Source: Methylibium sp. NZG
GTDB lineage: Bacteria > Pseudomonadota > Gammaproteobacteria > Burkholderiales > Burkholderiaceae_C
Direction of reading: 5' to 3'
Assembly: GCA_001263235.1 (NCBI GenBank)
Contig: LGRD01000003.1
Location: forward strand, 1-37,725
Length of the DNA: 37,725 bases
Part shown: positions 1-8,529 of the stretch, piece by piece
Numbering within the stretch: the first letter of the stretch is position 1
How the letters are laid out: each line of letters opens with the position of its first letter
Translations under genes and position numbers: made by a program
The notes under the pieces: model-generated
What the model was told of the DNA's origin: nothing
Database searches by the model: none
The model's input: the letters and a program-made list of their open reading frames with translations, nothing else

Positions 1-2
1 AC

Positions 3-155
3 CGAGCGGCAATTGCCGCCGTCCTCCACCGCCAACAAGTCGAACTCAGCCCGTCTGGGCTTCACTGGGAAGAACTTGATGAGGACATCTCGGTCGCCGG
101 GTTACTCGGTGGAGTCGGCGACATGACGCGGTACGCGCCGGCTGCCGCCGCGTGA
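3..155 (+). CDS. DUF2442 family protein, 3' end only (partial)
   Basis: An open frame enters from the left edge and stops at TGA 153-155. The last 50 residues include LSPSGLHWEELDEDISVAGLL-like text, which matches the C-terminal signature of DUF2442 proteins (Leu-Ser-x-x-Gly-xx-Leu-xx-Trp-xx-Leu-Asp-x-Asp-Ile-Ser-Val). These small proteins of unknown function are often paired with DUF4160 genes in toxin-antitoxin-like loci. The partner would lie to the left, outside the window. The stop overlaps the GTG start of the next ORF by 3 bases within GTGA, suggesting translational coupling. The family call rests on pattern recognition only. Confidence 0.6.
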   Translation, partial: RAAIAAVLHRQQVELSPSGLHWEELDEDISVAGLLGGVGDMTRYAPAAAA

Positions 156-568
156 AGTCTGGCGTCCACCTCGAAGTCGCTCTGCGGATTGAGCCGCCAT
201 TTCACTATCCGACCTTCAAGCAATGGCGAACCGTCGTCGAACCCTCGGCCAGTTGGGCCGATGACGATGTCTTCGCGGCCAATCAATCGGGCAATGTCTT
301 CTGTGCCGGTTCGGACTCCTTGGCGCAACACTGGATGTTCGGCAAGCTCGACGGCGAAAGGCCTCGTGAGGCCGTGGTGCCGATGATCGACTCGCTCATT
401 GACATGATCGGAAAGTTCAACTCCCTCGTCGAAGACGTACTTGGCGCTTTCATCGCTGCGCGCTTGGTTTCTGCCGACGAAGCAGCGAAGCCAGTTGGCT
501 CAGTGCTCAGTCCGCAGTTTGACGTTGTCCGGCTGCCGTTTTGGACGCACATGCCGAAGGCGGGCTGA
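152..568 (+). CDS. Hypothetical protein, 138 aa
   Basis: I do not recognise this family. It starts with GTG at 152, overlapping the stop of the DUF2442 gene, which argues for an operon. The protein is mixed acidic and hydrophobic, with no signal peptide, no clear membrane segment and no obvious catalytic motif. Its middle ([15 protein letters not shown], then Val-Phe-Cys-Ala-Gly) and C-terminus (ending Met-Pro-Lys-Ala-Gly) give no family hint. By hand count about 40 of 139 codons end in A or T, clearly more than in icmF next door, which suggests accessory origin. It converges on icmF with only 14 bp between the stops. That it is coding is likely; its function is unknown. Confidence 0.55.
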   Translation: MKSGVHLEVALRIEPPFHYPTFKQWRTVVEPSASWADDDVFAANQSGNVFCAGSDSLAQHWMFGKLDGERPREAVVPMIDSLIDMIGKFNSLVEDVLGAFIAARLVSADEAAKPVGSVLSPQFDVVRLPFWTHMPKAG

Positions 569-582
569 ACGGTAGCGAAGAA

Positions 583-3500
583 CTACATGCTCCTCCGATA
601 CTGCCCACCCACTTCGAACAGCGCGTTCGTGATCTGCCCGAGGGAGCAGCAGCGCACCGCGTCCATCAGCACCTCAAACACGTTGCGGTTGTCGATCACC
701 GCTTGCTGAAGGCGCCGCAGCATCGCTGGAGATTCGGCGGCGTGGCGGGCGTGGAAGTCGGCCAGGCGCTTGAGCTGCGATTGCTTCTCGGCTTCTGTCG
801 AGCGAGCGAGTTCCAGCGTCTGCGCGGCCGGCTCGCCGTGCGGGTTGCGGAACGTGTTCACGCCGATCAGCGGCAGCTCGCCGGTGTGCTTGAGCATCTC
901 GTAATGCATGCTCTCTTCCTGAATCTTGCCGCGCTGGTAGCCGGTTTCCATCGCGCCGAGCACACCGCCGCGTTCGGCGATCTTCTCGAACTCGGCGAGC
1001 ACCGCTTCTTCGACCAGTTCGGTCAGCTCGTCGATGATGAACGCGCCCTGGTTCGGGTTCTCGTTCTTCGCCAGCCCCCACTCGCGGTTGATGATGAGCT
1101 GGATCGCCATCGCGCGGCGCACGCTGTCTTCGGTCGGCGTGGTGATGGCTTCGTCGAACGCATTGGTGTGCAGCGAGTTGCAGTTGTCGTAGACCGCGAT
1201 CAGCGCCTGCAGCGTGGTGCGGATGTCGTTGAACTGGATCTCCTGCGCGTGCAGCGAGCGGCCGCTGGTCTGCACGTGGTACTTGAGCTTCTGGCTGCGT
1301 TCGTTGGCGCCGTAGCGGTCGCGCATCGCCACCGCCCAGATGCGCCGCGCCACGCGCCCCATCACGGTGTACTCCGGGTCCATGCCGTTGCTGAAGAAGA
1401 AGCTCAGGTTGGGCGCGAAGTCGTCGATGTGCATGCCGCGCGCCAGATACGCTTCGACGAAGGTGAAGCCGTTGCTGAGTGTGAAGGCGAGCTGGCTGAT
1501 CGGGTTGGCGCCCGCCTCGGCGATGTGGTAGCCGCTGATGCTCACCGAGTAGAAATTGCGCACCCGGTGGTGCACGAAGTACTCGGCGATGTCGCCCATC
1601 ACCTTCAGACTGAACTCGGTGCTGAAGATGCAGGTGTTCTGGCCCTGGTCTTCTTTCAGGATGTCGGCCTGCACCGTGCCGCGCACGTTCTCCTTCACCC
1701 ACGCGCTGATCTTCTGCGCTTCGTCATCGGTCGGTTCGCGGCCGTTGTCAGCCTTGAACTTGTCGAGGTTCTGGTCGATCGCGGTGTTCATGAACATCGC
1801 CAGGATCGTCGGCGCCGGGCCGTTGATCGTCATGCTGACCGACGTCGCCGGGTTCGTCAGGTCGAAGCCGCCGTACAGCACCTTCATGTCGTCCAGCGTC
1901 GCAATCGACACGCCGCTGTTGCCGACCTTGCCGTAGATGTCGGGCCGCACCGCCGGGTCGTTGCCGTACAGCGTGACCGAGTCGAATGCGGTGCTCAGCC
2001 GCTTGGCGGGCATGCCAGCGCTGAGCAGCTTGAAGCGCGTGTTGGTGCGAAAGGCATCGCCTTCGCCGGCGAACATGCGTGTCGGGTCTTCGCCCTCGCG
2101 CTTGAAAGCGAATGTGCCGGCGCTGTACGGGAAGCTGCCGGGCACGTTGTCGAGCATCAGCCACTTGAGGATCTCGCCGTGGTCCTCGAATTGCGGCAAC
2201 GCGACCTTGCGCACCTTGGTGCCGCTGAGCGACTGCGTGGTGAGCGCGGTGCGGATCTCCTTGTCGCGGATCTTCACCACGTACTCGTCGCCGGCATACG
2301 CGGCCTGCATCTGCGGCCACATCGCGAGCAGCTTCTTCGCGCCGGCATCAAGCCGCGCCTCACGCTGTTCGGCCAGGTTGATCGCCGCTTCGGCAGCGCG
2401 TGGCTTGTCGGGCTTGCCTTCGGTGAGCATCGCTGCCGAGGCGCGCAGCTGCTGTATCTCGCGCGCAAGCCGCGCCTGCGCGCGGGCGCGTGCCTTGTAG
2501 CCGCGCACGGTGTCGGCAATGTCGGCGAGGTAGCGCACGCGCGCACCGGGCACGATCGGCACCTCATTCGTGCTGTGGCGCGTGGCGACCGGTGGCAGTG
2601 CGCCTGTGCCGAGCTGCACACCCAGTGCGCCAAGCCGCTCGCGCAGCGCGAAGTACAGCGCGGTCACGCCGTCGTCGTTGAAGCGGCTGGCCATGGTGCC
2701 GAAGACGGGCATCTCGTCGGGCCGCTTGCCCCAGGCCTCCTGGTTGCGCTGCACCTGCTTGGCCACGTCGCGCAGCGCATCGGCGGCGCCCTTGCGGTCG
2801 AACTTGTTGATGGCGACGAACTCGGCGAAGTCGAGCATGTCGATCTTTTCGAGCTGGCTCGCGGCGCCGAACTCGGGCGTCATCACGTACATCGGCACAT
2901 CGACGAGCGGCACGATCGCCGCGTCGCCCTGGCCGATGCCCGAGGTCTCGACGACGATCAGGTCGAAGCCGGCGCACTTGCAAGCGGCCAGCACGTCGGG
3001 CAGCGCCTGGCTGATCTCGCTGCCGAAGTCGCGCGTGGCCAGTGAGCGCATGAACACGCGTTGGCCGGCCGACCAAGGAGAAATGGCGTTCATGCGAATC
3101 CGGTCGCCGAGCAACGCACCACCACTCTTGCGGCGCGACGGGTCGATGCTGATGACGGCGATGCGCAAGGCGTCGTTCTGGTCGAGCCGCAGGCGGCGGA
3201 TCAACTCGTCGGTCAGGCTCGACTTGCCCGCGCCGCCGGTCCCGGTGATGCCCAGCACCGGCGTGCGCGCCCTCAAAGCTTCAGCGTGCAGCGCCGTCTT
3301 GATCGAGTCGGCGGCCTTGCCGTTTTCGAGCGCCGTGATCAGTTGCGCCAGCGCGCGCCAGTGCGACTCGGTCTGGCCCTGGATCGCGGTCAGCGACTTT
3401 GGCGCATGCACCGACAGGTCCTGGTCGGCCCGCATCACCATCTCGCCGATCATGCCGGCCAGGCCCATGCGCTGTCCGTCTTCCGGGCTGTAGATGCGGC

Positions 3501-3876
3501 TCACGCCGTAGCCCTGCAACTCGGCAATCTCGCTCGGCACGATCACGCCGCCGCCGCCGCCGAAGACCTGGATGTGCGCACCGCCGCGGCTCTTGAGCAG
3601 GTCGACCATGTACTTGAAGTATTCGACGTGCCCGCCCTGGTAGCTGCTGATTGCGATGCCCTGCACGTCTTCTTGCAAGGCCGCGGTCACCACCTCGTCG
3701 ACCGAGCGGTTGTGGCCCAGGTGAATCACCTCGGCGCCCATGCCCTGCAGGATGCGCCGCATGATGTTGATCGCTGCGTCGTGCCCGTCGAACAGGCTCG
3801 CAGCGGTGACGAAGCGCACCTTGTGCGTCGGGCGGTAGTTGGCCAGGGCCTTGAATTCGGCGGACAGGTCGGTCAC
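583..3876 (-). CDS. icmF: Fused isobutyryl-CoA mutase (IcmF-type B12 enzyme with built-in GTPase chaperone)
   Basis: IcmF interconverts isobutyryl-CoA and n-butyryl-CoA using adenosylcobalamin. The domain order is the family's own. The B12-binding domain covers about residues 1-150, with Asp30-Gly-His32 supplying the cobalamin-binding histidine. A MeaB-like G-domain follows at about 205-420, with P-loop GTGGAGKSS at 212-220, [17 protein letters not shown] near 243, ETSGIGQGD near 310 and NKFD at 357-360. The mutase TIM barrel runs from about 540 to the end, including the [12 protein letters not shown] segment. The length of 1097 aa is normal for IcmF. Related enzymes accept isovaleryl- or pivalyl-CoA, and I cannot settle substrate preference from the pocket by eye. 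The gene lies 60 bp behind PPK2 on the same strand, so co-transcription is likely. Confidence 0.95.
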   Translation of the reverse strand: MTDLSAEFKALANYRPTHKVRFVTAASLFDGHDAAINIMRRILQGMGAEVIHLGHNRSVDEVVTAALQEDVQGIAISSYQGGHVEYFKYMVDLLKSRGGAHIQVFGGGGGVIVPSEIAELQGYGVSRIYSPEDGQRMGLAGMIGEMVMRADQDLSVHAPKSLTAIQGQTESHWRALAQLITALENGKAADSIKTALHAEALRARTPVLGITGTGGAGKSSLTDELIRRLRLDQNDALRIAVISIDPSRRKSGGALLGDRIRMNAISPWSAGQRVFMRSLATRDFGSEISQALPDVLAACKCAGFDLIVVETSGIGQGDAAIVPLVDVPMYVMTPEFGAASQLEKIDMLDFAEFVAINKFDRKGAADALRDVAKQVQRNQEAWGKRPDEMPVFGTMASRFNDDGVTALYFALRERLGALGVQLGTGALPPVATRHSTNEVPIVPGARVRYLADIADTVRGYKARARAQARLAREIQQLRASAAMLTEGKPDKPRAAEAAINLAEQREARLDAGAKKLLAMWPQMQAAYAGDEYVVKIRDKEIRTALTTQSLSGTKVRKVALPQFEDHGEILKWLMLDNVPGSFPYSAGTFAFKREGEDPTRMFAGEGDAFRTNTRFKLLSAGMPAKRLSTAFDSVTLYGNDPAVRPDIYGKVGNSGVSIATLDDMKVLYGGFDLTNPATSVSMTINGPAPTILAMFMNTAIDQNLDKFKADNGREPTDDEAQKISAWVKENVRGTVQADILKEDQGQNTCIFSTEFSLKVMGDIAEYFVHHRVRNFYSVSISGYHIAEAGANPISQLAFTLSNGFTFVEAYLARGMHIDDFAPNLSFFFSNGMDPEYTVMGRVARRIWAVAMRDRYGANERSQKLKYHVQTSGRSLHAQEIQFNDIRTTLQALIAVYDNCNSLHTNAFDEAITTPTEDSVRRAMAIQLIINREWGLAKNENPNQGAFIIDELTELVEEAVLAEFEKIAERGGVLGAMETGYQRGKIQEESMHYEMLKHTGELPLIGVNTFRNPHGEPAAQTLELARSTEAEKQSQLKRLADFHARHAAESPAMLRRLQQAVIDNRNVFEVLMDAVRCCSLGQITNALFEVGGQYRRSM

Positions 3877-3936
3877 GGGGGTCTCCGTTGGCTCGGGTGT
3901 GCGGTGCGCGGTGGGGTGTGTGTGGCTCGGCGGTGG

Positions 3937-4776
3937 TCACTCGACACGAATCTTCGCCAGCGCCGGGTCGCTGGGCGGGTAGGCCAGCTTGAGGCCTTGC
4001 AGCGCCTGCTTCAACACGGTTGCGATCATCAGGTTGCGGTGCGTCTTCGAGTCGGCCGGCACGATGGTCCACGGCGCCCACGGCGTGCCGGTCGCAGCGA
4101 TGGCGGCGGCGTAGGCCTTCTGGTAGGCGTCCCATTGCTTGCGCACTTCCAGGTCGCCGGCCGAGAACTTCCAGTGCTTGGTCGGGTCGTCGAGCCGCTC
4201 TTGCAGCCGCGCGCGCTGTTCGTCCTTCGAGATGTGCAGCATGAACTTCAGCACCACTGTGCCGGTCTCGGTCAGCATGCGCTCGAAGTTGTTGATGTGC
4301 TCGTAGCGCTGATTCGTTTGCTCGGGCGTGGTCCAGCCGTTAACCACCGGCACCAGCACGTCCTCGTAGTGGCTGCGGTTGAAGACGGTCACCTCGCCCA
4401 GCGCCGGCACCCGCGCGTGGATGCGCCAGAGGTAGTCTCGCGCGCGCTCGGGCTCCGTCGGCGCCTTCCAGCCGACGGTGTGAACGCCCAGCGCACTCAT
4501 CTGGCCGAACACGCCGCGGATCGTGCCGTCCTTGCCGCTCGTGTCGGTACCTTGCAACACCACGAGCAGTTTGTGGCGGTGATCGGCGTAGAACAGATCC
4601 TGCAGCGCATCGAGCTCCAGTGCGAGCGTTTCGACAGCAGACTTGTCCTTGGCTTTGTTACCGCTCGAAAACGGTTTGCTCGCAGGGTCGATGCGCGCCA
4701 GATCGAAGGCCGCGGCCTTGGCGCCCCCGGCGGTGCGGTGCTGGTGGTCGGACAGGCGGGGGGTGTTTTTGGCCAA
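3937..4776 (-). CDS. ppk2: PPK2 family polyphosphate kinase
   Basis: PPK2 enzymes transfer phosphate between polyphosphate and nucleotides, usually making NDP or NTP from polyP. The Walker A motif GTDTSGKDGT is at about residues 76-85. A second conserved block, FNRSHYEDVLVP, carries the Walker B region, and a basic lid segment follows (HWKFSAGDLEVRKQW). I chose the TTG at 4776 as start because AGGAGG sits four bases upstream. The longer frame to 4854 would run through the promoter palindrome. This gives 279 aa, typical for the family. It is the first gene of a likely PPK2-icmF operon with a 22-bp perfect palindrome about 24 bp upstream of the start. Whether it prefers AMP, ADP or GDP cannot be told here. 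Confidence 0.92.
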   Translation of the reverse strand: MAKNTPRLSDHQHRTAGGAKAAAFDLARIDPASKPFSSGNKAKDKSAVETLALELDALQDLFYADHRHKLLVVLQGTDTSGKDGTIRGVFGQMSALGVHTVGWKAPTEPERARDYLWRIHARVPALGEVTVFNRSHYEDVLVPVVNGWTTPEQTNQRYEHINNFERMLTETGTVVLKFMLHISKDEQRARLQERLDDPTKHWKFSAGDLEVRKQWDAYQKAYAAAIAATGTPWAPWTIVPADSKTHRNLMIATVLKQALQGLKLAYPPSDPALAKIRVE

Positions 4777-4799
4777 GTTGCCTCCTGTGGCGGTGCTAT

Positions 4800-4821
4800 C
4801 GATTGACGTATACGTCAATCG
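4800..4821. promoter_or_regulatory. 22-bp perfect palindrome, probable operator of the PPK2-icmF operon
   Basis: The core TTGACGTATACGTCAA occupies 4803-4818 and the symmetry extends three bases either side. On the minus strand a TACACT hexamer (plus-strand 4824-4829), a plausible -10 box, ends five bases before the core, so the palindrome would cover the transcription start. The same core with one change occurs at 27066-27081 beside a LiuR-type MerR regulator. From that match and the branched-chain acyl-CoA role of IcmF, I infer binding by that regulator. No binding data are available here. Confidence 0.7.
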
Positions 4822-4934
4822 CGAGTGTATCGCCGGGGCGGGGTTTGACGGCACAATCGCGCCCGTGTGAGGTACGGTGGTGACCAGGGCGGCCGCAGGC
4901 GGTGCTGGGGGCGTGGGCGCAAGCAGGAGCTTTC

Positions 4935-5594
4935 GTGGACAGAACGGTCATTCCGATCAAGACACCCGCCGGTCTGGCGGAGCTGGGGGCCCGCCAGCGC
5001 GGCGTCAGCCAGCGGCACCGGACCATGCTGCTGCTGGTCGACGGCAAGCGCACCGAGGCGCAGGTGCGCGCACTGTCGGCGCAGGCCGGCGTGCCGGCCA
5101 TCTGCTTCGACGAATTGGTCGGGCTGGGTCTCATTGCCGCGCCGCCGCAGCCTGCCGCGCCGCCGGTCGTCGCGAGAGTCCACATCGGCTCGCCGCCTCC
5201 ACCGGCCGATGGCAACAGCGACTTCGGCGACGACTCGGAGCTGCCGGCGTCGCGCACCCTGCCGCCTGAATCGATCTTCAGCGACACCGCTCTCGGCAGC
5301 GGCGCATCGACCTCGTGGCCGCAGACCGAGCCCGAGGACAACCCGACCGGCGACGACGCGCTGGAGCGTGCCCGCGAGATGCTGCTGCGCGCGGTGCGCA
5401 TCGAGGCGCCAGTGGCTGGCTCGCTGACGATCTTCCGCCTGCGCCGCGCGCGCACCCGCGTCGAACTCGAGCAGCTCATCGAAGAGGTGGCCGCACGCAT
5501 CGGCAAGCCTCCCCATTCGCTCGTGGCCGAGCAGACCCTGCGCCGCGTGCGCAACGTGCTCGACGGCCGCGACACCTCGCCCGCACCCCTATGA
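4935..5594 (+). CDS. Hypothetical protein, 219 aa, modular
   Basis: I do not recognise a named family. GTG at 4935 is chosen as start because CAGGAG lies five bases upstream; the frame opens 11 codons earlier without a ribosome site. Residues 1-80 look like a small helical, possibly winged-helix, domain ([18 protein letters not shown] then [10 protein letters not shown]). Such 'readiness to be searched' domains appear in Burkholderiales regulators, but I cannot prove it. Residues 85-150 are a Pro/Ser/Asp-rich linker, and 150-215 form a second charged helical segment ([23 protein letters not shown] region). There is no signal peptide or membrane span. It is divergent from PPK2 and lies 79 bp upstream of coaX on the same strand. 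Confidence 0.7.
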   Translation: MDRTVIPIKTPAGLAELGARQRGVSQRHRTMLLLVDGKRTEAQVRALSAQAGVPAICFDELVGLGLIAAPPQPAAPPVVARVHIGSPPPPADGNSDFGDDSELPASRTLPPESIFSDTALGSGASTSWPQTEPEDNPTGDDALERAREMLLRAVRIEAPVAGSLTIFRLRRARTRVELEQLIEEVAARIGKPPHSLVAEQTLRRVRNVLDGRDTSPAPL

Positions 5595-5673
5595 AGGCGA
5601 TGCCGCCGCGTGTCGAGCGCGAGGCCGCTGCCTCCGGGAGGTACCCGATGCATTCGCCGGGCGGGGGGTTCCA

Positions 5674-6441
5674 TTGAGCTTTCTGGCCATCGACATCGGC
5701 AACACGCGGCTCAAGTGGGCGCAATACGCGTCGCCCCAGGCTGGCGCGGTGTTGCTGGCGCAGGGCGCGGTGTTTCTCGAAACCATCGACAGCCTCGCTG
5801 ACAACGAGTGGAAACAGCTCGCGGCCCCGGCCAGCATGCTCGGCTGCGTGGTGGCCGGCGAAGGCGTGAAACGGCGTGTCGAAGAACAGCTTGAGCTGTG
5901 GGACGTGACGCCGCGCTGGGTCGTCTCGACCGCCCAGGCCTGTGGCGTGACGAATGGCTACGACCACCCGAACCGGCTGGGCGTGGACCGCTGGGTCGCG
6001 CTCATTGGCGCACGCCAGCGCGTGTTGGCGCAGGGTGCACCGCGCCCGGCGCTGGTGGTGATGGTCGGTACGGCGGTGACCGTGGACGCGCTGGACGCAA
6101 GCGGCCGCTTTCTGGGCGGACTCATCCTGCCCGGCTTCGGGCTGATGCTGCGTGCGTTGGAGATGGGCACGGCCGGGTTGAAGGCGCCGACTGGCGAGGT
6201 GACAGACTTTCCCACCAACACCAGCGATGCGCTGATGAGCGGCGGCGCCGACGCCATCGCCGGCGCCGTCGAGCGCATGCACCGCAAGCTGAGCGCACGC
6301 ACCGGGGAGGCGCCGGTGCTGCTGATGACCGGCGGCGCGGCCGTCAAGCTGGCGCCGATCACCGACCTGGCTTTCGAGACGGTCGACACGCTGATCTTCG
6401 AAGGGCTGCTGCAGCTGCAGTCGCATCGGCTCGCGCTCTGA
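5674..6441 (+). CDS. coaX: Type III pantothenate kinase
   Basis: CoaX carries out the first step of coenzyme A synthesis, phosphorylating pantothenate. Type III enzymes are ASKHA-fold, K+-dependent and feedback-insensitive. The N-terminus [13 protein letters not shown] has the phosphate-1 motif with Asp7 and Gly-Asn-Thr 9-11. The pantothenate motif Gly103-Val-Asp105-Arg106 and the GTAVTVDAL block at 132-140 follow, so the catalytic set is complete. Length is 255 aa, normal for the family. The start is TTG at 5674 with a G-rich stretch upstream. The gene converges on hslU with a strong hairpin between them. In a window rich in acyl-CoA enzymes this is the only CoA biosynthesis gene. Confidence 0.95.
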   Translation: MSFLAIDIGNTRLKWAQYASPQAGAVLLAQGAVFLETIDSLADNEWKQLAAPASMLGCVVAGEGVKRRVEEQLELWDVTPRWVVSTAQACGVTNGYDHPNRLGVDRWVALIGARQRVLAQGAPRPALVVMVGTAVTVDALDASGRFLGGLILPGFGLMLRALEMGTAGLKAPTGEVTDFPTNTSDALMSGGADAIAGAVERMHRKLSARTGEAPVLLMTGGAAVKLAPITDLAFETVDTLIFEGLLQLQSHRLAL

Positions 6442-6448
6442 GCGTGGA

Positions 6449-6528
6449 GCGAGGGGCGAGGGGCCCCGCTGGGCCACGAAGAGGCCCTCAAGTGGCCTCG
6501 GGGGATCGACCAGCGCAACGCTCAGCGA
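6449..6528. repeat. Hairpin-rich intergenic repeat, family shared with 25.14 kb
   Basis: This G/C-rich stretch follows coaX. It contains GGGCCACGAAGAGGCC (6471-6486), which matches the reverse complement of 25181-25196 at 15 of 16 bases, and GCCTCGGGGG (6495-6504), which matches the reverse complement of 25141-25150 exactly. I read it as a degenerate copy of the same dispersed element. Confidence 0.45.
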
Positions 6529-6555
6529 GTGGACCGGGCTCGATGCCCGGTTCAC
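6529..6555. terminator. Hairpin between convergent coaX and hslU, likely two-way terminator
   Basis: The arms GTGGACCGGGC and GCCCGGTTCAC form an 11-bp stem with one G-T wobble around the loop TCGAT. No long T-run follows on either side, so termination is inferred from the position between convergent genes and the strength of the stem. Confidence 0.55.
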
Positions 6556-6564
6556 GAGTGCTGG

Positions 6565-7905
6565 CTACAAGATGTACCGCGACAAGTCCTCGTTCTTCGC
6601 CAGCTCGGCCAGCTTGGCGTTCACCGTCTCGGCATCGAGCACCACGGTCTGGCCGCTGCGGTTGGGCGCGTCGAAGCTGATCTCGTCGAGCAGCCGCTCC
6701 ATCACGGTCGAAAGGCGCCGCGCGCCGATGTTCTCGGTCCGTTCGTTCACGTCGTAGGCGATCTGCGCCAGGCGCCGGATCGCGTCGGGCTGGAATTCGA
6801 GCGTCACGCCCTCGGTGGCCAGCAGCGCGTGGTACTGCTTGACCAGGCTCGCATGCGTCTGCGTCAGGATCGCCTCGAAGTCGTCGACGCTGAGCGAGCC
6901 CAGCTCCACGCGGATCGGGAATCGCCCCTGCAACTCCGGGATCAGATCGCTCGGCTTGCTCAAGTGGAACGCGCCCGACGCGATGAACAGGATGTGGTCG
7001 GTGCGCACCATGCCGTACTTGGTGTTCACCGTGGTGCCCTCGACCAGCGGCAGCAGGTCGCGCTGCACGCCCTGGCGCGACACGTCTGCGCCGCTGCTCT
7101 CCGAGCGCGAGGTCACCTTGTCGATCTCGTCGATGAAGACGATGCCGTTCTGCTCGGCGTTGTTGAGCGCCGCCTGCTTGATGTCGTCTTCGTTCAGCAG
7201 CTTCGCCGCCTCCTCATCGACCAAGTGCTTCAGCGCCTCGTTGATCTTGAACTTGCGCGCCTTGCGCTTTTGGCCGCCGACGTTGGCGAACATGCCCTTC
7301 AACTGCTCGGCCATCTCTTCCATGCCGGCCGGGCCCATGATCTCCAGCGTCGGCTTGGCGTCGGCCACGTCGATCTCGATCTCTTTGTCGCCGAGCAGGC
7401 CCTCGCGCAGGCGCTTGCGCATAACCTGGCGGGCGGTGTTGTCGGCAGCGGGGGCCGCTGCCGCCGTGCCGAGTTCGGCAACTGCCGACCGGGGCGGCGG
7501 CACCAGGATGTCGAGGATCCGGTCTTCCGCCGCGTCTTCCGCGCGGGCGCGCTGGCGCCGCATCTGCACACTGCGCTCTTGCTTCACCGCCATGTCGAGC
7601 AGGTCGCGGATGATCGAGTCGACGTCCTTGCCGACGTAGCCGACCTCGGTGAACTTGGTCGCCTCGACCTTGATGAAGGGCGCGTCGGCCAACTTGGCCA
7701 GGCGGCGCGCGATCTCGGTCTTGCCCACGCCGGTGGGGCCGATCATCAGGATGTTCTTCGGCGTGATCTCGCCGCGCATCGGCTCGGGCACCTGCTGGCG
7801 CCGCCAGCGGTTGCGCAGCGCGATCGCCACCGCACGCTTGGCGCTTGCCTGCCCGACGATGTGGCGGTCGAGTTCGGAGACGATCTCCTGCGGGGTCATG
7901 CTCAT
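6565..7905 (-). CDS. hslU: ATP-dependent protease ATPase subunit HslU
   Basis: HslU is the AAA+ unfoldase that feeds substrates to HslV in the cytoplasm. The sequence has the N-terminal [16 protein letters not shown] block, Walker A GPTGVGKT at about residues 56-63, an I-domain near 110-240, and Walker B with IVFIDEIDK. The sensor/arginine-finger region is complete, and the C-terminal SRYIL tail that docks into HslV is present. I chose ATG 7905 (MSMTPQEIV) because it matches the family N-terminus and begins one base after the hslV stop. The upstream extension in the open frame is hslV read in another frame. Length is 446 aa, normal. It is co-transcribed with hslV. Confidence 0.97.
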   Translation of the reverse strand: MSMTPQEIVSELDRHIVGQASAKRAVAIALRNRWRRQQVPEPMRGEITPKNILMIGPTGVGKTEIARRLAKLADAPFIKVEATKFTEVGYVGKDVDSIIRDLLDMAVKQERSVQMRRQRARAEDAAEDRILDILVPPPRSAVAELGTAAAAPAADNTARQVMRKRLREGLLGDKEIEIDVADAKPTLEIMGPAGMEEMAEQLKGMFANVGGQKRKARKFKINEALKHLVDEEAAKLLNEDDIKQAALNNAEQNGIVFIDEIDKVTSRSESSGADVSRQGVQRDLLPLVEGTTVNTKYGMVRTDHILFIASGAFHLSKPSDLIPELQGRFPIRVELGSLSVDDFEAILTQTHASLVKQYHALLATEGVTLEFQPDAIRRLAQIAYDVNERTENIGARRLSTVMERLLDEISFDAPNRSGQTVVLDAETVNAKLAELAKNEDLSRYIL

Positions 7906-7906
7906 C

Positions 7907-8440
7907 TCACAGGGTCTCGATCGTGTGGTTCTGGTTCGTGTAGATGCACAACTCGCCGGCAATCACGAGCGACTGCTTGACGATGTCGGCTGGCGCGAGC
8001 TGCGTGTGCTCCAGCAGCGCGCGTGCGGCAGCATGGGCGTAGCTGCCGCCGGAGCCGATCGAGACGATGCCGTGCTCGGGCTCCAGCACGTCGCCGTTGC
8101 CAGTGATGATGAGCGAGGCTTCCCTGTCGGCCACCGCGAGCATCGCTTCAAGCCGGCGCAGCACGCGGTCGGTGCGCCAGTCCTTGGTCAGTTCGATGGC
8201 GGCGCGCACCAGGTGGCCCTGGTGCTTTTCGAGCTTGGACTCGAAGCGCTCGAACAGCGTGAACGCGTCGGCCGTGGCGCCGGCAAATCCGGCCAGCACC
8301 TGGTCGCGGTACAGCTTGCGCACCTTGCGGGCGGTGGACTTGACGACGATGTTGCCCAGCGTCACCTGGCCGTCGCCGCCGAGCGCCACGACATTGCCGC
8401 GCCGCACGCTGACGATCGTCGTGCCGTGGTAGGTTTCCAT
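7907..8440 (-). CDS. hslV: ATP-dependent protease proteolytic subunit HslV
   Basis: HslV is the threonine peptidase of the HslUV (ClpYQ) complex. The chain begins METYHG followed by TTIVSVRRG. Removal of the first six residues would expose Thr7 as the N-terminal nucleophile, a propeptide arrangement that I recall as usual in this order. GGDGQVTLG and the GSGGSYA segment near the C-terminus are also conserved. Length is 177 aa. There is no clear Shine-Dalgarno sequence ahead of the ATG, which is unusual beside its neighbours. A CTTGAA element lies 30 bp upstream and could belong to a heat-shock promoter. Confidence 0.96.
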   Translation of the reverse strand: METYHGTTIVSVRRGNVVALGGDGQVTLGNIVVKSTARKVRKLYRDQVLAGFAGATADAFTLFERFESKLEKHQGHLVRAAIELTKDWRTDRVLRRLEAMLAVADREASLIITGNGDVLEPEHGIVSIGSGGSYAHAAARALLEHTQLAPADIVKQSLVIAGELCIYTNQNHTIETL

Positions 8441-8447
8441 GGTGTTG

Positions 8448-8475
8448 AGGTGCGGCAGATTCGCGCCGCTTCAAG
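8448..8475 (-). promoter_or_regulatory. Possible heat-shock (sigma-32-like) promoter of hslVU
   Basis: On the minus strand CTTGAA (plus 8470-8475) is followed after 14 bases by CCGCACCT (plus 8448-8455). That resembles a sigma-32 -35 box and a weakened -10 box. It would start transcription within a few bases of the hslV ATG, giving a nearly leaderless message, consistent with the missing ribosome site. The -10 match is poor. Confidence 0.3.
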
Positions 8476-8529
8476 CGGAGGCCCGCAGTCTAGCGGCACG
8501 GCGCTGGACGCCGTAGCCGCGCCGCAGCC

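Noticed and set aside
541-3045. Plus-strand open frame of 834 codons across icmF
   Set aside because: It is rich in Arg, His, Ala and Val with no family motif, and mirrors the GC3-rich codons of icmF on the other strand. It is an antisense shadow.
4777-4854. Longer PPK2 start at 4854
   Set aside because: It would translate the operator palindrome and promoter; a TTG with AGGAGG at the right spacing lies downstream.
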